Positions 34,364-43,204 of a stretch of 64,000 nt of DNA are shown here, in pieces; within the stretch, counting starts at the first letter, position 1; each line of letters starts with the position of its first letter. Under the pieces are notes generated by a model, which saw only the letters and a list, made by a program, of their open reading frames with translations, was not told where the DNA came from and made no database searches. The stretch lies in assembly GCA_903825315.1 (NCBI GenBank), contig CAIKAD010000001.1, forward strand, positions 62,001 through 126,000, given 5' to 3'. Source of the stretch: an uncultured Candidatus Peregrinibacteria bacterium. GTDB taxonomy: Bacteria; Patescibacteriota; Gracilibacteria; Peribacterales; Peribacteraceae. A program made the position numbers and the translations under genes.

Positions 34364-35242
34364 TTAGGGGAACAGTTCCGTGGACAAGTACTTTTCCCCC
34401 CGGTCCGGGAAGATGACCACAATGGTTCCCTGTGTGATGGCACGCGCAACATCCAGTGCACCGTAGAGGTTGGCGCCGCTGCTCACGCCGCAGAGGAGCC
34501 CTTCCGTCCGCGCCAGACGGCGCGCCATGGCCACGGCCTGATCCCGCGATACGGAGATGGTCCCATCCAGGAAGGACGGGTCAAAGTGCGCCGGGGCGTG
34601 CGGTTCCTTCATATTGCGCAGGCCGTCGATGCGGCTTTCCGGTTCCACCCCGATGATTCGGATGCCGGGTTTTGTCTTCCGGAGCCCGCGTCCCGCCCCC
34701 AAGAGTGTCCCGAACGTCCCCATTCCTGCAACGAAGTGGGTTACGTCTGGTACCTGTTCCAGGATTTCCCGGGCTGTCGTTTCTTCATGGGCAAGAGGGT
34801 TTTGGACGTTCGCGTGCTGGTTGACGTACCAGTAGCGGCCGGGATGTTCGGCGAGAAGCGCGTGGACCTTGGCGATCGCACCACCGGTCCCCATCTCTGC
34901 GGGCGTCTCGATCAATTCCGCGCCGTACGCCCGCAGCACCTTCTTTCGTTCCTCGCTGGCGTTCGCCGCCATCGTGAGCGTGAGCCGGTAGCCCTTTACC
35001 GCCGCAATCATCGCCAGTGCGATGCCGGTGTTTCCGCTCGTGGCTTCCAGCATGGTCACGTCCCTGGTCAATATCCCGCGTTCCTCCGCATCGCGGACCA
35101 TAAAGAGCGCGATACGGTCCTTAACGGAGCCGCCGATGTTCTGCCCTTCCAGCTTGGCATAGAGCGCTACGCGCGGATTGGGGTTGATGCGTGCGAGTCT
35201 GACGACGGGTGTGTTGCCGATGAGGGAGAGGAGGGTATTCAT
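34364..35242 (-). CDS. PLP-dependent cysteine synthase family enzyme, possibly O-phosphoserine sulfhydrylase
   Basis: About 292 residues of the CysK/CysM fold: PLP Lys in GGSVKDRIA, the phosphate/substrate loop EATSGNTGIAL, the second PLP loop GTFGTL, and the C-terminal SSGANLYGAL. The start is ATG 35242, overlapping (ATGA) a SerK-like kinase gene. Since SerK makes O-phosphoserine, the enzyme may use that rather than O-acetylserine; sequence alone does not prove it. No serine acetyltransferase is nearby. Confidence 0.88.
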   Translation of the reverse strand: MNTLLSLIGNTPVVRLARINPNPRVALYAKLEGQNIGGSVKDRIALFMVRDAEERGILTRDVTMLEATSGNTGIALAMIAAVKGYRLTLTMAANASEERKKVLRAYGAELIETPAEMGTGGAIAKVHALLAEHPGRYWYVNQHANVQNPLAHEETTAREILEQVPDVTHFVAGMGTFGTLLGAGRGLRKTKPGIRIIGVEPESRIDGLRNMKEPHAPAHFDPSFLDGTISVSRDQAVAMARRLARTEGLLCGVSSGANLYGALDVARAITQGTIVVIFPDRGEKYLSTELFP

Positions 35243-35646
35243 AGGAGGGAGGGAAGGGGAATATGAACCGGGGGAAAAGCTTCCGCGATGGGGATGCGCC
35301 GACAGCCAAATACATGCCGCGTCGTTTTCCACGGCAGCAAGGTTCCCGACGTGCCGCGTTCAATCACCAGCTTTTTGGAAACGGGGATGTCCGACCGGAA
35401 GGGTTCGACAATGATGTCCTCACTCCAGAGATCCACGAAGAAGACGGGGATGCGTTTAAGACCAAGTCTCTTTGCCGCATGCCAACGATGGTGACCGTCC
35501 AGAATTACTTTCGATTGGGTGTCTGCGATGATTGCTCTTCTCAGGATCCTGTCGCGCCGGAGCTGCTCCAGCAGTTCCTGCAGGTGTTCTGCCGAGACCT
35601 CCTCGTGGGGGAGGAGGTGTTGGCGAGCCGGAAACGACAACAGCAT
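35239..35646 (-). CDS. ParB/Srx-fold free-serine kinase-like protein (SerK-like)
   Basis: About 135 residues from ATG 35646. SKVILDGHHRWHAAKRLG holds the D-G-H-H-R motif of SerK/SbnI-type serine kinases, a branch of the ParB/sulfiredoxin fold that phosphorylates free L-serine. LLEQLRRDRILRRAIIAD and RIPVFFVDL fit the same fold. The stop overlaps the cysteine-synthase start, giving a two-gene cassette for Ser to O-phosphoserine to Cys. The phosphate donor (ADP or ATP) cannot be told. Confidence 0.75.
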   Translation of the reverse strand: MLLSFPARQHLLPHEEVSAEHLQELLEQLRRDRILRRAIIADTQSKVILDGHHRWHAAKRLGLKRIPVFFVDLWSEDIIVEPFRSDIPVSKKLVIERGTSGTLLPWKTTRHVFGCRRIPIAEAFPPVHIPLPSLL

Positions 35647-35775
35647 GATTCGATAGGGGAGAGTGTACACCGTTGGGGGCGGATGCAATACTGATGGCAG
35701 AGGTTAGGGGTGGTGCGGCGTCTGCCGTAACGCGATTGGCCGGTATCTGTGTTGACCTCCGAGTGGGATTCCTCC

Positions 35776-35788
35776 TACAGTCCATCCG
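35776..35788 (+). promoter_or_regulatory. Probable leaderless promoter of M20 peptidase gene
   Basis: TACAGT (35776-35781) ends 7 nt before the ATG at 35789. Confidence 0.5.
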
Positions 35789-36922
35789 ATGCAACGAGAC
35801 TTGACCACTGCCTCCTACCTGCAGCAGCGGGAGGCGTCTGTTTTTCGCACGCTCAAAGAAATCTGCGAGATTCCGTCACCGACGTTCCATGAACAGGCTA
35901 AAATCCGCCACCTCGTCCGTCTCCTCCGGTCCCTCGGTCTGACGGATGTCCATATTGATGGCGCCGGGAATGCCATCGGATTCCTGATCGCCGATCCCAA
36001 GCGGAAGAAATTCGTCCTCCTCTCCGCCCATGCGGACACTGCTTGCACCGTCCCGATCCCTATCCGCGTAAGGGACGACGGAGCGTACCTGCGTGCCCAC
36101 GGCATCTGCGACGATAGCGCGGGAGTGACAGCGCTGCTGACGTTCCTTCGGTTTGTGAAGGAGGAACGTGTTCATCTTCGGAAGAACTATCTCGTTGCCT
36201 TTACCGTGTGCGAGGAAGGGTTGGGCGCCAAGCGCGGCATGAAGGCGGTGATGAAGACATATGCGAAGAGCATCGCTTCTGTCGTAAATGTGGAGAGCCA
36301 TGACATTGGGCGCATTACCCATGCGTGTGTGGGGCAGTACCGCGCGCGGCTCACGGTCACAACGAAGCAGAAAGGAGCACACAGTTACCACGATTTCGGG
36401 GAGCCGAATGCCGTGGTCATCCTCTCGACGATGATCCACGATCTATCACAGGTTCCCTTCCCGCGCGGCGTGACGTACAACGTGACGGCGGCGGAAGGGG
36501 GCGGGCGCATTAACGTCATCCCGGACCAGGCGCAATGCCTCGTGGAGTTCCGCGCGGAGAAACAGAAGGATATCGACAGACTCGTTACAAGGTTTGAGGG
36601 GATGGTGAAGCGGCGGAAAGGCAAGAACGTCACGTGTACCCTCGAGGTCCTTGCGACGACGCAAGCGGCGCGGATGCCGAAGCATCTCCCGATGTATCGC
36701 ATTGCCCGGCGTGTCATCACGTCCCTTGGCATCAAGCCGTTCTTCAGCGTTGGCAACACGGATGGCGATGTGCCGATGGCGATGGGCGTTCCCACCATCA
36801 CTCTTGGTTCAGCCCATGGCTTTGCCACACATTCCCCGGAGGAGAAGCTGTTGAAAAAGACCTATCTACAGGGAGTGGGACAGGTGATGGAGGTGATATT
36901 GGCGTTGGATGAGGCGGAGTGA
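35789..36922 (+). CDS. M20-family metallopeptidase
   Basis: 377 residues of the di-zinc M20/PepT-like family: SAHADTACTV (first His ligand and Asp), GICDDSAGVTAL (bridging Asp), VCEEGLGAKRG (catalytic Glu pair), the dimerisation/lid domain, and GSAHGFATHSPEE near the end (last His). Cleaves di-/tripeptides or related amides in the cytoplasm; no signal peptide is present. Monocistronic. Confidence 0.88.
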   Translation: MQRDLTTASYLQQREASVFRTLKEICEIPSPTFHEQAKIRHLVRLLRSLGLTDVHIDGAGNAIGFLIADPKRKKFVLLSAHADTACTVPIPIRVRDDGAYLRAHGICDDSAGVTALLTFLRFVKEERVHLRKNYLVAFTVCEEGLGAKRGMKAVMKTYAKSIASVVNVESHDIGRITHACVGQYRARLTVTTKQKGAHSYHDFGEPNAVVILSTMIHDLSQVPFPRGVTYNVTAAEGGGRINVIPDQAQCLVEFRAEKQKDIDRLVTRFEGMVKRRKGKNVTCTLEVLATTQAARMPKHLPMYRIARRVITSLGIKPFFSVGNTDGDVPMAMGVPTITLGSAHGFATHSPEEKLLKKTYLQGVGQVMEVILALDEAE

Positions 36923-36928
36923 AGGGGA

Positions 36929-36948
36929 GTTCCACGCCCGCCCGGAAC
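36929..36948. repeat. GTTCTAC...GTGGAAC hairpin repeat, copy 2 (inverted)
   Basis: GTTCCACGCCCGCCCGGAAC, the reverse-complement orientation of the 20-mer family at 8093, 46808 and 52571. Confidence 0.45.
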
Positions 36949-37163
36949 TTAAAATATGGCTTACCGTAGGGCTAAAACGAAATACCGCACCGCGGATTAC
37001 CCGCGAAAATATTGCTGTTGCGTCAGATATGCTACCAAGCAATAAAAAATGATATTTACAAGATTTCAAAAGCGCGTAGTGTTGGGGTTTGCCGAAACCC
37101 TGCTTCGTTTATTTTCCCAGTCTTGGACGGGCGGGAGCACAGGCACTCATTTTCTCCCCCTGC

Positions 37164-39440
37164 ATGAGCCCCCTGCCTTCCAGTGTCGAGAACTACTTAA
37201 AGGAAGCCGGCTTTACGTCCACGGAGCTGCTCGTGCTTAAAAAGCTCCTGGAAGAGGATGCGCTCACGCTGCGGGAATTGGCGGCAAAGACGGGCAAGAG
37301 CACGGGCGTGCTCGACCAGGCGCTCAAAAAGCTCCTGCGCCGGAACATTGTGATGCGCGAGTCGGTGAACGACACGGCCAAGTACCGCCTCATTTCGCTG
37401 GAAGCGATTGCCAAGTGGATGGAGGAGGATACGCGGCAGAAGCAGGAGATGCTCAAGCGCCGACACCAGAACTTTGAAGCCTTCCTCCGTTCCGTGCAGA
37501 CGGAGCACGACCGGCCGGAGATGCAGTTCTTCGATGGCGACGCGGGCATCAGTACCGCGTACGAAAAGCTCCTTGGTCAGACGAAGGAACTCCTCCACTA
37601 CTTCCCCGTCACCACCACCGCAGAGGAAGATCCCCTGCGCGAGTTCCGTGTGAAATACTTCCGCGACCGGCGCAACGCAGGGGTCTTTTCCCGCTACATC
37701 GTCCACAACACGCCGCTTGGGCGCCGCTTTGCTTCCCGTGATCCCTTTGAGTACCGCAAGACGATGCTTGTACCGGAGCACAAGGTTCCCATCACATTCG
37801 AAAAGGTGATCGCGGGCGACACCATCGCGTGCTTTAACCACGTGGAGAAGAAGGTCTGTTTTGTCCGTTACAGGGACCTGGCGCAGGTGGAGCGCGACCT
37901 CTTTGAGCGTATTTGGGAGGAACAGGAGCACGGCGTTGCGGGTCCCGTTCCGGCTGCGTCCGTCCCATCGGTTCCCGAGGTGCCTCTTTCCACGCGCACG
38001 CTCTCCGCGCTGCGGGAGTTCTTCCTGAGCAAGAAGAGTTTGGCCATTATGGGCGGGTTTATCCTTGCGGCAGCGCTCGTCACCTTTGGTCTCTATCGGC
38101 AGAACTACAACCTCAATCTCCAGCGCCTCCGCGAGCGGGCCATGTCCATTGCCGCAACGGGCGCGATGCAATTCGATTACCGGGATTTGGACAAGCTTCG
38201 TACGATCGAGGACATCAAGAAACCGGAGTATGCGAAGGTGATCAGAAAGATGAATGAGATCCGGGATTTAAACGAAAGTGTTGCGTATGCATGGATCCTG
38301 CGGCCTTCTGACAAGGCAAATTATTGGGAATTTGTTGCGGATGCAGATTCTATAGATCCCTATGCAAAATTTGATGTAAACGCTGATGGAGTGGTAGATG
38401 AGAATGACCAGCTCCAATATCCGGGTCAATTTTATGATCAGATTGATAATTACCTTGATGTCGAAATGAAGGATACTTATTCCGTTCCAGAAATATATTC
38501 TGATCAGTGGGGAACATATCTTTCGAGTTCTTCGCCCATTCGTGATGCGTCTGGAATATCAGTAGCAATATTTGGTGTGGATATCTTTGTTAAGGAAGTA
38601 TCCTTGCTCACATGGCAGTCTTTCAATTATATATTTTGCTTCGTTGGGCTATTTCTGATCTTTGTTCTTGTTCGTCTCGCAGCATTCAATAAATCGCTAT
38701 TCAGCGAGTTGTGGCAGGTCTTCAAGATGCGGAAGGTGCTTCTCTGGTTAGCACTAGCGGCGGAGATTGCGTTCTTTGTCACACTTGGCTTCTATTTCTA
38801 TACCTTGAACATTATCAAAGAAGAGTACGGACAGAAGCTGATGGCGGTGGCTGCTACGGCGGCAAGCCAGTTCGACACCGACGATCTGGATCAGCTTCAT
38901 TTACCGCGAGACATGAAGAAAGAGGCGTATCAAAGAGTGTTTAACAAGCTCAATGATATTCGGGATACGAATACGGATGTAAATATCAAATGGGCGTACA
39001 TCCTGCGTTCGTCACCGGAGAAGTATACTTGGGAATTTGTTGCGGATGCGGATGCCAATGATAACCTTCCATTTTGGACCGATGGGAATGTGGATGGCAT
39101 ACAAACAATAGATGAATCCATTTGTCCTCCTGGGACACAGAACTATCAGGAATTTGCCACCATAGGGAACAAGGAGTTAGCCCTCAGCAAACCACTCGTA
39201 GACGATACCGATCCTGATAGCGACCAATGGGGCGCGATCCTCTCTGCAAGTGCACCTATTGCCGACCACTCCGGCAACCACGTGGCCATCATTGGTCTCG
39301 ATGCGGACTACTCGGAAATGTACAAGGCACACCGCGAACGCTTTGTCTTTACCTTCTGGTTCATCGGAATCTTCTTTGCCTTGGTACTGTTCGGCCTTCT
39401 CGCTTCTAAGATTTCCGGTTCCGTTCACAAATCTTCATGA
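37164..39440 (+). CDS. Membrane-anchored TrmB-type regulator with two Cache-like sensor regions (1)
   Basis: I start at ATG 37164 (758 residues). The N-terminal winged helix TSTELLVLKKLLEEDALTL, TGKSTGVLDQALKKLLRR matches TrmB regulators; a coiled segment and a TrmB/PLD-like domain (IVHNTPLGRRFASRDPFEY) follow to about 270. TM1 (IMGGFILAAALVTFGLY) leads to an extracytoplasmic Cache-like region (YAWILRP, WEFVADADS, a D-V-N-A-D-G-V-V-D-E Ca-loop, SSSSPIRDASG), TM2-TM3, a second Cache-like region, and TM4. I infer transcription control at the membrane in response to an outside ligand. It overlaps its paralog by ATGA. Confidence 0.75.
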   Translation: MSPLPSSVENYLKEAGFTSTELLVLKKLLEEDALTLRELAAKTGKSTGVLDQALKKLLRRNIVMRESVNDTAKYRLISLEAIAKWMEEDTRQKQEMLKRRHQNFEAFLRSVQTEHDRPEMQFFDGDAGISTAYEKLLGQTKELLHYFPVTTTAEEDPLREFRVKYFRDRRNAGVFSRYIVHNTPLGRRFASRDPFEYRKTMLVPEHKVPITFEKVIAGDTIACFNHVEKKVCFVRYRDLAQVERDLFERIWEEQEHGVAGPVPAASVPSVPEVPLSTRTLSALREFFLSKKSLAIMGGFILAAALVTFGLYRQNYNLNLQRLRERAMSIAATGAMQFDYRDLDKLRTIEDIKKPEYAKVIRKMNEIRDLNESVAYAWILRPSDKANYWEFVADADSIDPYAKFDVNADGVVDENDQLQYPGQFYDQIDNYLDVEMKDTYSVPEIYSDQWGTYLSSSSPIRDASGISVAIFGVDIFVKEVSLLTWQSFNYIFCFVGLFLIFVLVRLAAFNKSLFSELWQVFKMRKVLLWLALAAEIAFFVTLGFYFYTLNIIKEEYGQKLMAVAATAASQFDTDDLDQLHLPRDMKKEAYQRVFNKLNDIRDTNTDVNIKWAYILRSSPEKYTWEFVADADANDNLPFWTDGNVDGIQTIDESICPPGTQNYQEFATIGNKELALSKPLVDDTDPDSDQWGAILSASAPIADHSGNHVAIIGLDADYSEMYKAHRERFVFTFWFIGIFFALVLFGLLASKISGSVHKSS

Positions 39441-41680
39441 ACGCCCTCCCCGCCAGCATCGAAAGCTATCTCCTCGAAGCGGGGTTTACGAGCACAGAAC
39501 TCCTTGTACTCAAGAAGCTCCTGGAAGAGGACGCGCTCACGCTACGGGAACTGGCGGCAAAGACGGGCAAGAGCACGGGCGTGCTGGACCAGGCGCTCAA
39601 AAAGCTCCTGCGCCGGAACATTGTCACACGCGAATCCATCAATGAGACAGGTAAGTACCATCTCGTTTCCTTGGCCGCCATCGTCAAATGGATGGAGGAG
39701 GACACAAGGCAGAAGCAGGAGATGCTCAAGCGGCGGCACCAGAACTTTCAGACGTTTATTGAGTCGTTGCAACTCGGCAAGACGCGTCCCGAAATGGAGT
39801 ACTTTGATGGCAAAGAGGGGATTGAAAAGGCCTACAAGCAGCTGCTCCAGTACAAGAAGGAGATGCTCCACTACTTCCCCGTCACGTGTTCCGCCGAGGA
39901 TGATCCCATGCGGGATTTCCGCGTCCAATACTTTCGAGAGCGCCGCTCTGCGGGCGTGTTTGCGCGCTACATCGTCCACAACACCCCGCTCGGGCGCCGC
40001 TTTGCTTCCCGTGATCCCTTTGAGTACCGCAAGACGCTTCTGGTCCCGGAGGAGAAGTTTCCCATGAGCTTTGAGAAGGTGATTGTGGACGACATTGTTG
40101 CCTGTATCAACCATGCGGAGAACAAGGTCTGTTTTATCCGGTACAAGGAGCTGGCGGAGACGGAGCGGCAGCTCTTTGAGCGCATTTGGCAGGAGCAGGA
40201 GCAGGGCGTATCCGGACCTGTGCCCGTGCAGCAGGCAACGGCACAACCCGATATTCCGCTCTCCACGCGCACGCTCTCGGGGTTGAGGGAGTTCTTTATG
40301 ACGAAGAAGAGCTTTGCGTTGTTTGGAGTGTTTGCCGTCGCCTCGGCTCTCGTCACGTACGGGCTGTACCGGCAGAACGTCTACTTGAACACGCAGCGCA
40401 TCCGTGAGCGGGCAATCTCCATCGCCGCAACAGGTGCCATGCAATTTGATACGAAGGACCTGGATAAGCTGCGCAGTGTGGAAGATGTCCAAAGCATTGA
40501 GTATGCAAGGGTACTGGCGAAGTTGAATGAGATCCGGGCGGAGAATGAAGGGGTACGGTACACATGGATCATGCGTCCAACGGACAAAGAAGGGGTTTGG
40601 GAGTTTGTCGCCGATGCCGATTCATTGGATCCCAATGCCAAAAAGGACCTCAATAAGGATGGCGTCATTGATGAAGCGGACCATCTCTCGCCGCCGGGAG
40701 AGATATATGAGGATGATACGGGTGGCATAGCTTTGGCGTTGCTTCAGCCTTTTGCCGACCAGGAACCGACCGAAGACCAATGGGGTTCCTTTATCAGCGG
40801 CATGGTTCCCATTAAAGATGCGTCTGGCAAAGCAGTCGCAGTATTTGGAGTGGACGTAGAAGGGGCACGTTTGTACTCCATGATGCGGCAGACATTTAAC
40901 GCGGCGCTCTATTTTGTCAGTTTCTTCCTGCTGTTTGTTTTTATCCGCCTCGCGGCATTCAACAAGTCGCTGTTTCTTGAGGTGTGGCAGGCATTCAAGA
41001 TGCGCAGGGTTCTTATCACTCTGGCGCTCTGTGCGGAGATTGCCTTCTTTGTGACGCTTGGGTTGTATTACTACACGCTTAACATCATCAAGGACGAGAT
41101 GGCGCAGAAGCTGATGGCAATTTCCGCGACCGCTACCAGCCAGTTTGACCCTACCGACTTGGATCAGTTGCACTTTGCGCGTGATATGAAGAAGGAGGCG
41201 TACCAGAAAGTGTTCAGGAAGCTGAATGAAATCCGTGATAACAATGAACGTATTAAGTGGGCGTATATTTTCCGGCCTGCCATAGGAGATGCCATGTGGG
41301 AATTTGTTGCGGATGCGGACACCAATTACAACTTGCCCTACTGGGAAGATTTAAATGGGGACGGGGAGGAAACTCCTGACGAACTCAATGTTCCTCCCGG
41401 CATTCATTACTATGCGAAAGGACTGGTTCTAGAAAATAAGGAATTGGCATTAAGCCAACCCACACTTGACGATGCTTACACGGATCAATGGGGAACTTTT
41501 ATTTCCGGCAGTGCCCCCGTTGTGGGGAAAGACGGCACGGCTCAGTATCTGCTGGGCTTTGATATTGAGTTATCGGATGTATACCAGGCTGCCACCAGGC
41601 GGTTTATGCCTTGGTTGTGGTTTTTGGGCTTCTTTTCCATACTCGTTTCTGCGCGGTTTGTTTTCCTTAGGAGTAAGTAA
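39437..41680 (+). CDS. Membrane-anchored TrmB-type regulator with two Cache-like sensor regions (2)
   Basis: 747 residues, same architecture as the upstream gene. The winged helix and the IVHNTPLGRRFASRDPFEYRKT region are almost identical to the paralog, while the two sensor regions differ clearly. Ca-binding-like loops DLNKDGVIDEAD (sensor 1) and DLNGDGEETPDE (sensor 2) are present, SGMVPIKDASG and SGSAPVVGKDG are Cache ends. Start overlaps the previous stop (ATGA), so both are made from one mRNA and might form hetero-oligomers that read related DNA sites but sense different ligands (inference). Confidence 0.75.
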   Translation: MNALPASIESYLLEAGFTSTELLVLKKLLEEDALTLRELAAKTGKSTGVLDQALKKLLRRNIVTRESINETGKYHLVSLAAIVKWMEEDTRQKQEMLKRRHQNFQTFIESLQLGKTRPEMEYFDGKEGIEKAYKQLLQYKKEMLHYFPVTCSAEDDPMRDFRVQYFRERRSAGVFARYIVHNTPLGRRFASRDPFEYRKTLLVPEEKFPMSFEKVIVDDIVACINHAENKVCFIRYKELAETERQLFERIWQEQEQGVSGPVPVQQATAQPDIPLSTRTLSGLREFFMTKKSFALFGVFAVASALVTYGLYRQNVYLNTQRIRERAISIAATGAMQFDTKDLDKLRSVEDVQSIEYARVLAKLNEIRAENEGVRYTWIMRPTDKEGVWEFVADADSLDPNAKKDLNKDGVIDEADHLSPPGEIYEDDTGGIALALLQPFADQEPTEDQWGSFISGMVPIKDASGKAVAVFGVDVEGARLYSMMRQTFNAALYFVSFFLLFVFIRLAAFNKSLFLEVWQAFKMRRVLITLALCAEIAFFVTLGLYYYTLNIIKDEMAQKLMAISATATSQFDPTDLDQLHFARDMKKEAYQKVFRKLNEIRDNNERIKWAYIFRPAIGDAMWEFVADADTNYNLPYWEDLNGDGEETPDELNVPPGIHYYAKGLVLENKELALSQPTLDDAYTDQWGTFISGSAPVVGKDGTAQYLLGFDIELSDVYQAATRRFMPWLWFLGFFSILVSARFVFLRSK

Positions 41681-41756
41681 TGGAAGAGGGAAAGGATTTT
41701 AGAAGTAGAAGCCGTGGCCTAAACATCAGATTCCTTTGAGCTAAATTTCCTTTATC

Positions 41757-42671
41757 ATGGTTTTAATGTGGTTCTTGTTCGCCTTACTTGGCGTATTCTG
41801 TTGGGCGCTGGTAAATGTATTAGATTCATTTCTGGTAAACACATTTGGGAATCATGAGCCGGTTGTAATCATGTGGTTTCAGAGTTGGTTTAGCCTCACT
41901 ATACTTGGCTTGATGGGTGCATTTTACCTACCACATCCTTCTTCTATTGATTGGTTAGCTTTTCTTCTCTTTTCTGGGATAAGTGCGTATTTGGGGGATC
42001 TTGTGTTTCTTAAGGCATTGAATAGGATGGATGTTTCTATTACGAACTTAGCATGGGCGCTTCTTGCGATTTTTTTAAGTGCAGTTGGTATTCTTATATT
42101 TCGAGAGCAATGGACATCATATCAAAGTATAGGAGCCATACTAATTGTGACTGCATTGTTACTTATTCCACTGAGTAATACGAGCCAAATAACGAAAAAT
42201 GAAATGATTCTTCTCCCATTATTAGCATTGCTTTATACTCCCTTTTTTGTGACACAAAAATACGCTCTTATGTCTGGAGAAACTTTTTTTGGAATATTCT
42301 TCTGGCAGATGCTGGGTAGAGAATTCTGCTCGTTTATCTTTCCTTGGACGGGAAAGAAAATGCGAAATAGTCTCATTACTTCATTAAATTGTCTAAATTT
42401 TTCTTATGTACTAACTATTGCGCTTACAATGGTCTTCCTTTTCGCTGGGGATCTTCTTACACAGGCATCTTACCAAATCGGACAGTTATCTTTAGTTTCG
42501 ATTGTTTCCAATATTCAGCCATTTATTGTTTTGGTCTTTGCGTGGATGTTTGTACGCTTTATTCCGCAGTATTCGCCGCGAGAAGTTGTGACATGGCAAG
42601 CTCTCGGAACGAAAACTGCAGCCTTCAGTCTGGCTTTTACAGGATTGTTATTTATAGCGTATACCACATAA
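41757..42671 (+). CDS. DMT/EamA-type transporter
   Basis: 304 residues with about ten TM segments in two halves. FSGISAYLGDLVFLKALNRMDVSITNLAW is a typical EamA first-half motif. Substrate unknown. TAAATT lies 9 nt before the ATG. Much more AT-rich than neighbouring chromosomal genes, with A/T-ending codons, implying recent acquisition with the next two genes. Confidence 0.8.
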   Translation: MVLMWFLFALLGVFCWALVNVLDSFLVNTFGNHEPVVIMWFQSWFSLTILGLMGAFYLPHPSSIDWLAFLLFSGISAYLGDLVFLKALNRMDVSITNLAWALLAIFLSAVGILIFREQWTSYQSIGAILIVTALLLIPLSNTSQITKNEMILLPLLALLYTPFFVTQKYALMSGETFFGIFFWQMLGREFCSFIFPWTGKKMRNSLITSLNCLNFSYVLTIALTMVFLFAGDLLTQASYQIGQLSLVSIVSNIQPFIVLVFAWMFVRFIPQYSPREVVTWQALGTKTAAFSLAFTGLLFIAYTT

Positions 42672-42820
42672 AATGTCTGCAAATGAAAGGGTGAATTGCC
42701 TTTAAGTAACAAGTCACTGATTGAATGCCCAATAACAGGAAATATTTCAATTCTAGAAAAGAGGACTATACTCAAGATGATTTGAAAAGTAACCTTTGAA
42801 AGTTTCTACAACTTTCTCAT

Positions 42821-43201
42821 ATGTCTTCCTTAAGTAGTAACTACTCATCAAAGGCATTAGTAATATTAGTAGTTGTTTGTATTGTAGTTGCCACTTTTCT
42901 TTCTGTTTACAATTATTTGATTCGTAAAGATTTTATTCTTTATATTAAGGCTCCCTGCAATCCCTCAGTTTCTAGCTGTTTTGTGCACGATTGCGAAGAT
43001 GGAGATGTAAGATGCGATACAGCCTCAGGTGGTATAGTGTATTACAAGATAGTATTAAAGAAGGAAAGAAACATTATTCCCTGTTCCAGTGAAGATTGCA
43101 CTGAATTGAAATGTGAATCAGGGGAAGATTCCTGCGAAGAAATTTTCTGTTCAGAAGAAGCATTACAGCAATTCGCACTTGAAGATAATTGTAGTGAATG
43201 A
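42821..43201 (+). CDS. Cys-rich single-TM protein
   Basis: 126 residues: Ser-rich start, one TM (ALVILVVVCIVVATFLSVY), then an extracytoplasmic acidic domain with about ten Cys (PCNPSVSSCFVHDCEDG, CSSEDCTELKC), likely disulfide-bonded. A TACAAC box lies 8 nt before the ATG. No family recognised. Stop is 3 nt before the next gene, so the two are co-transcribed. AT-rich islet. Confidence 0.65.
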   Translation: MSSLSSNYSSKALVILVVVCIVVATFLSVYNYLIRKDFILYIKAPCNPSVSSCFVHDCEDGDVRCDTASGGIVYYKIVLKKERNIIPCSSEDCTELKCESGEDSCEEIFCSEEALQQFALEDNCSE

Positions 43202-43204
43202 TTT

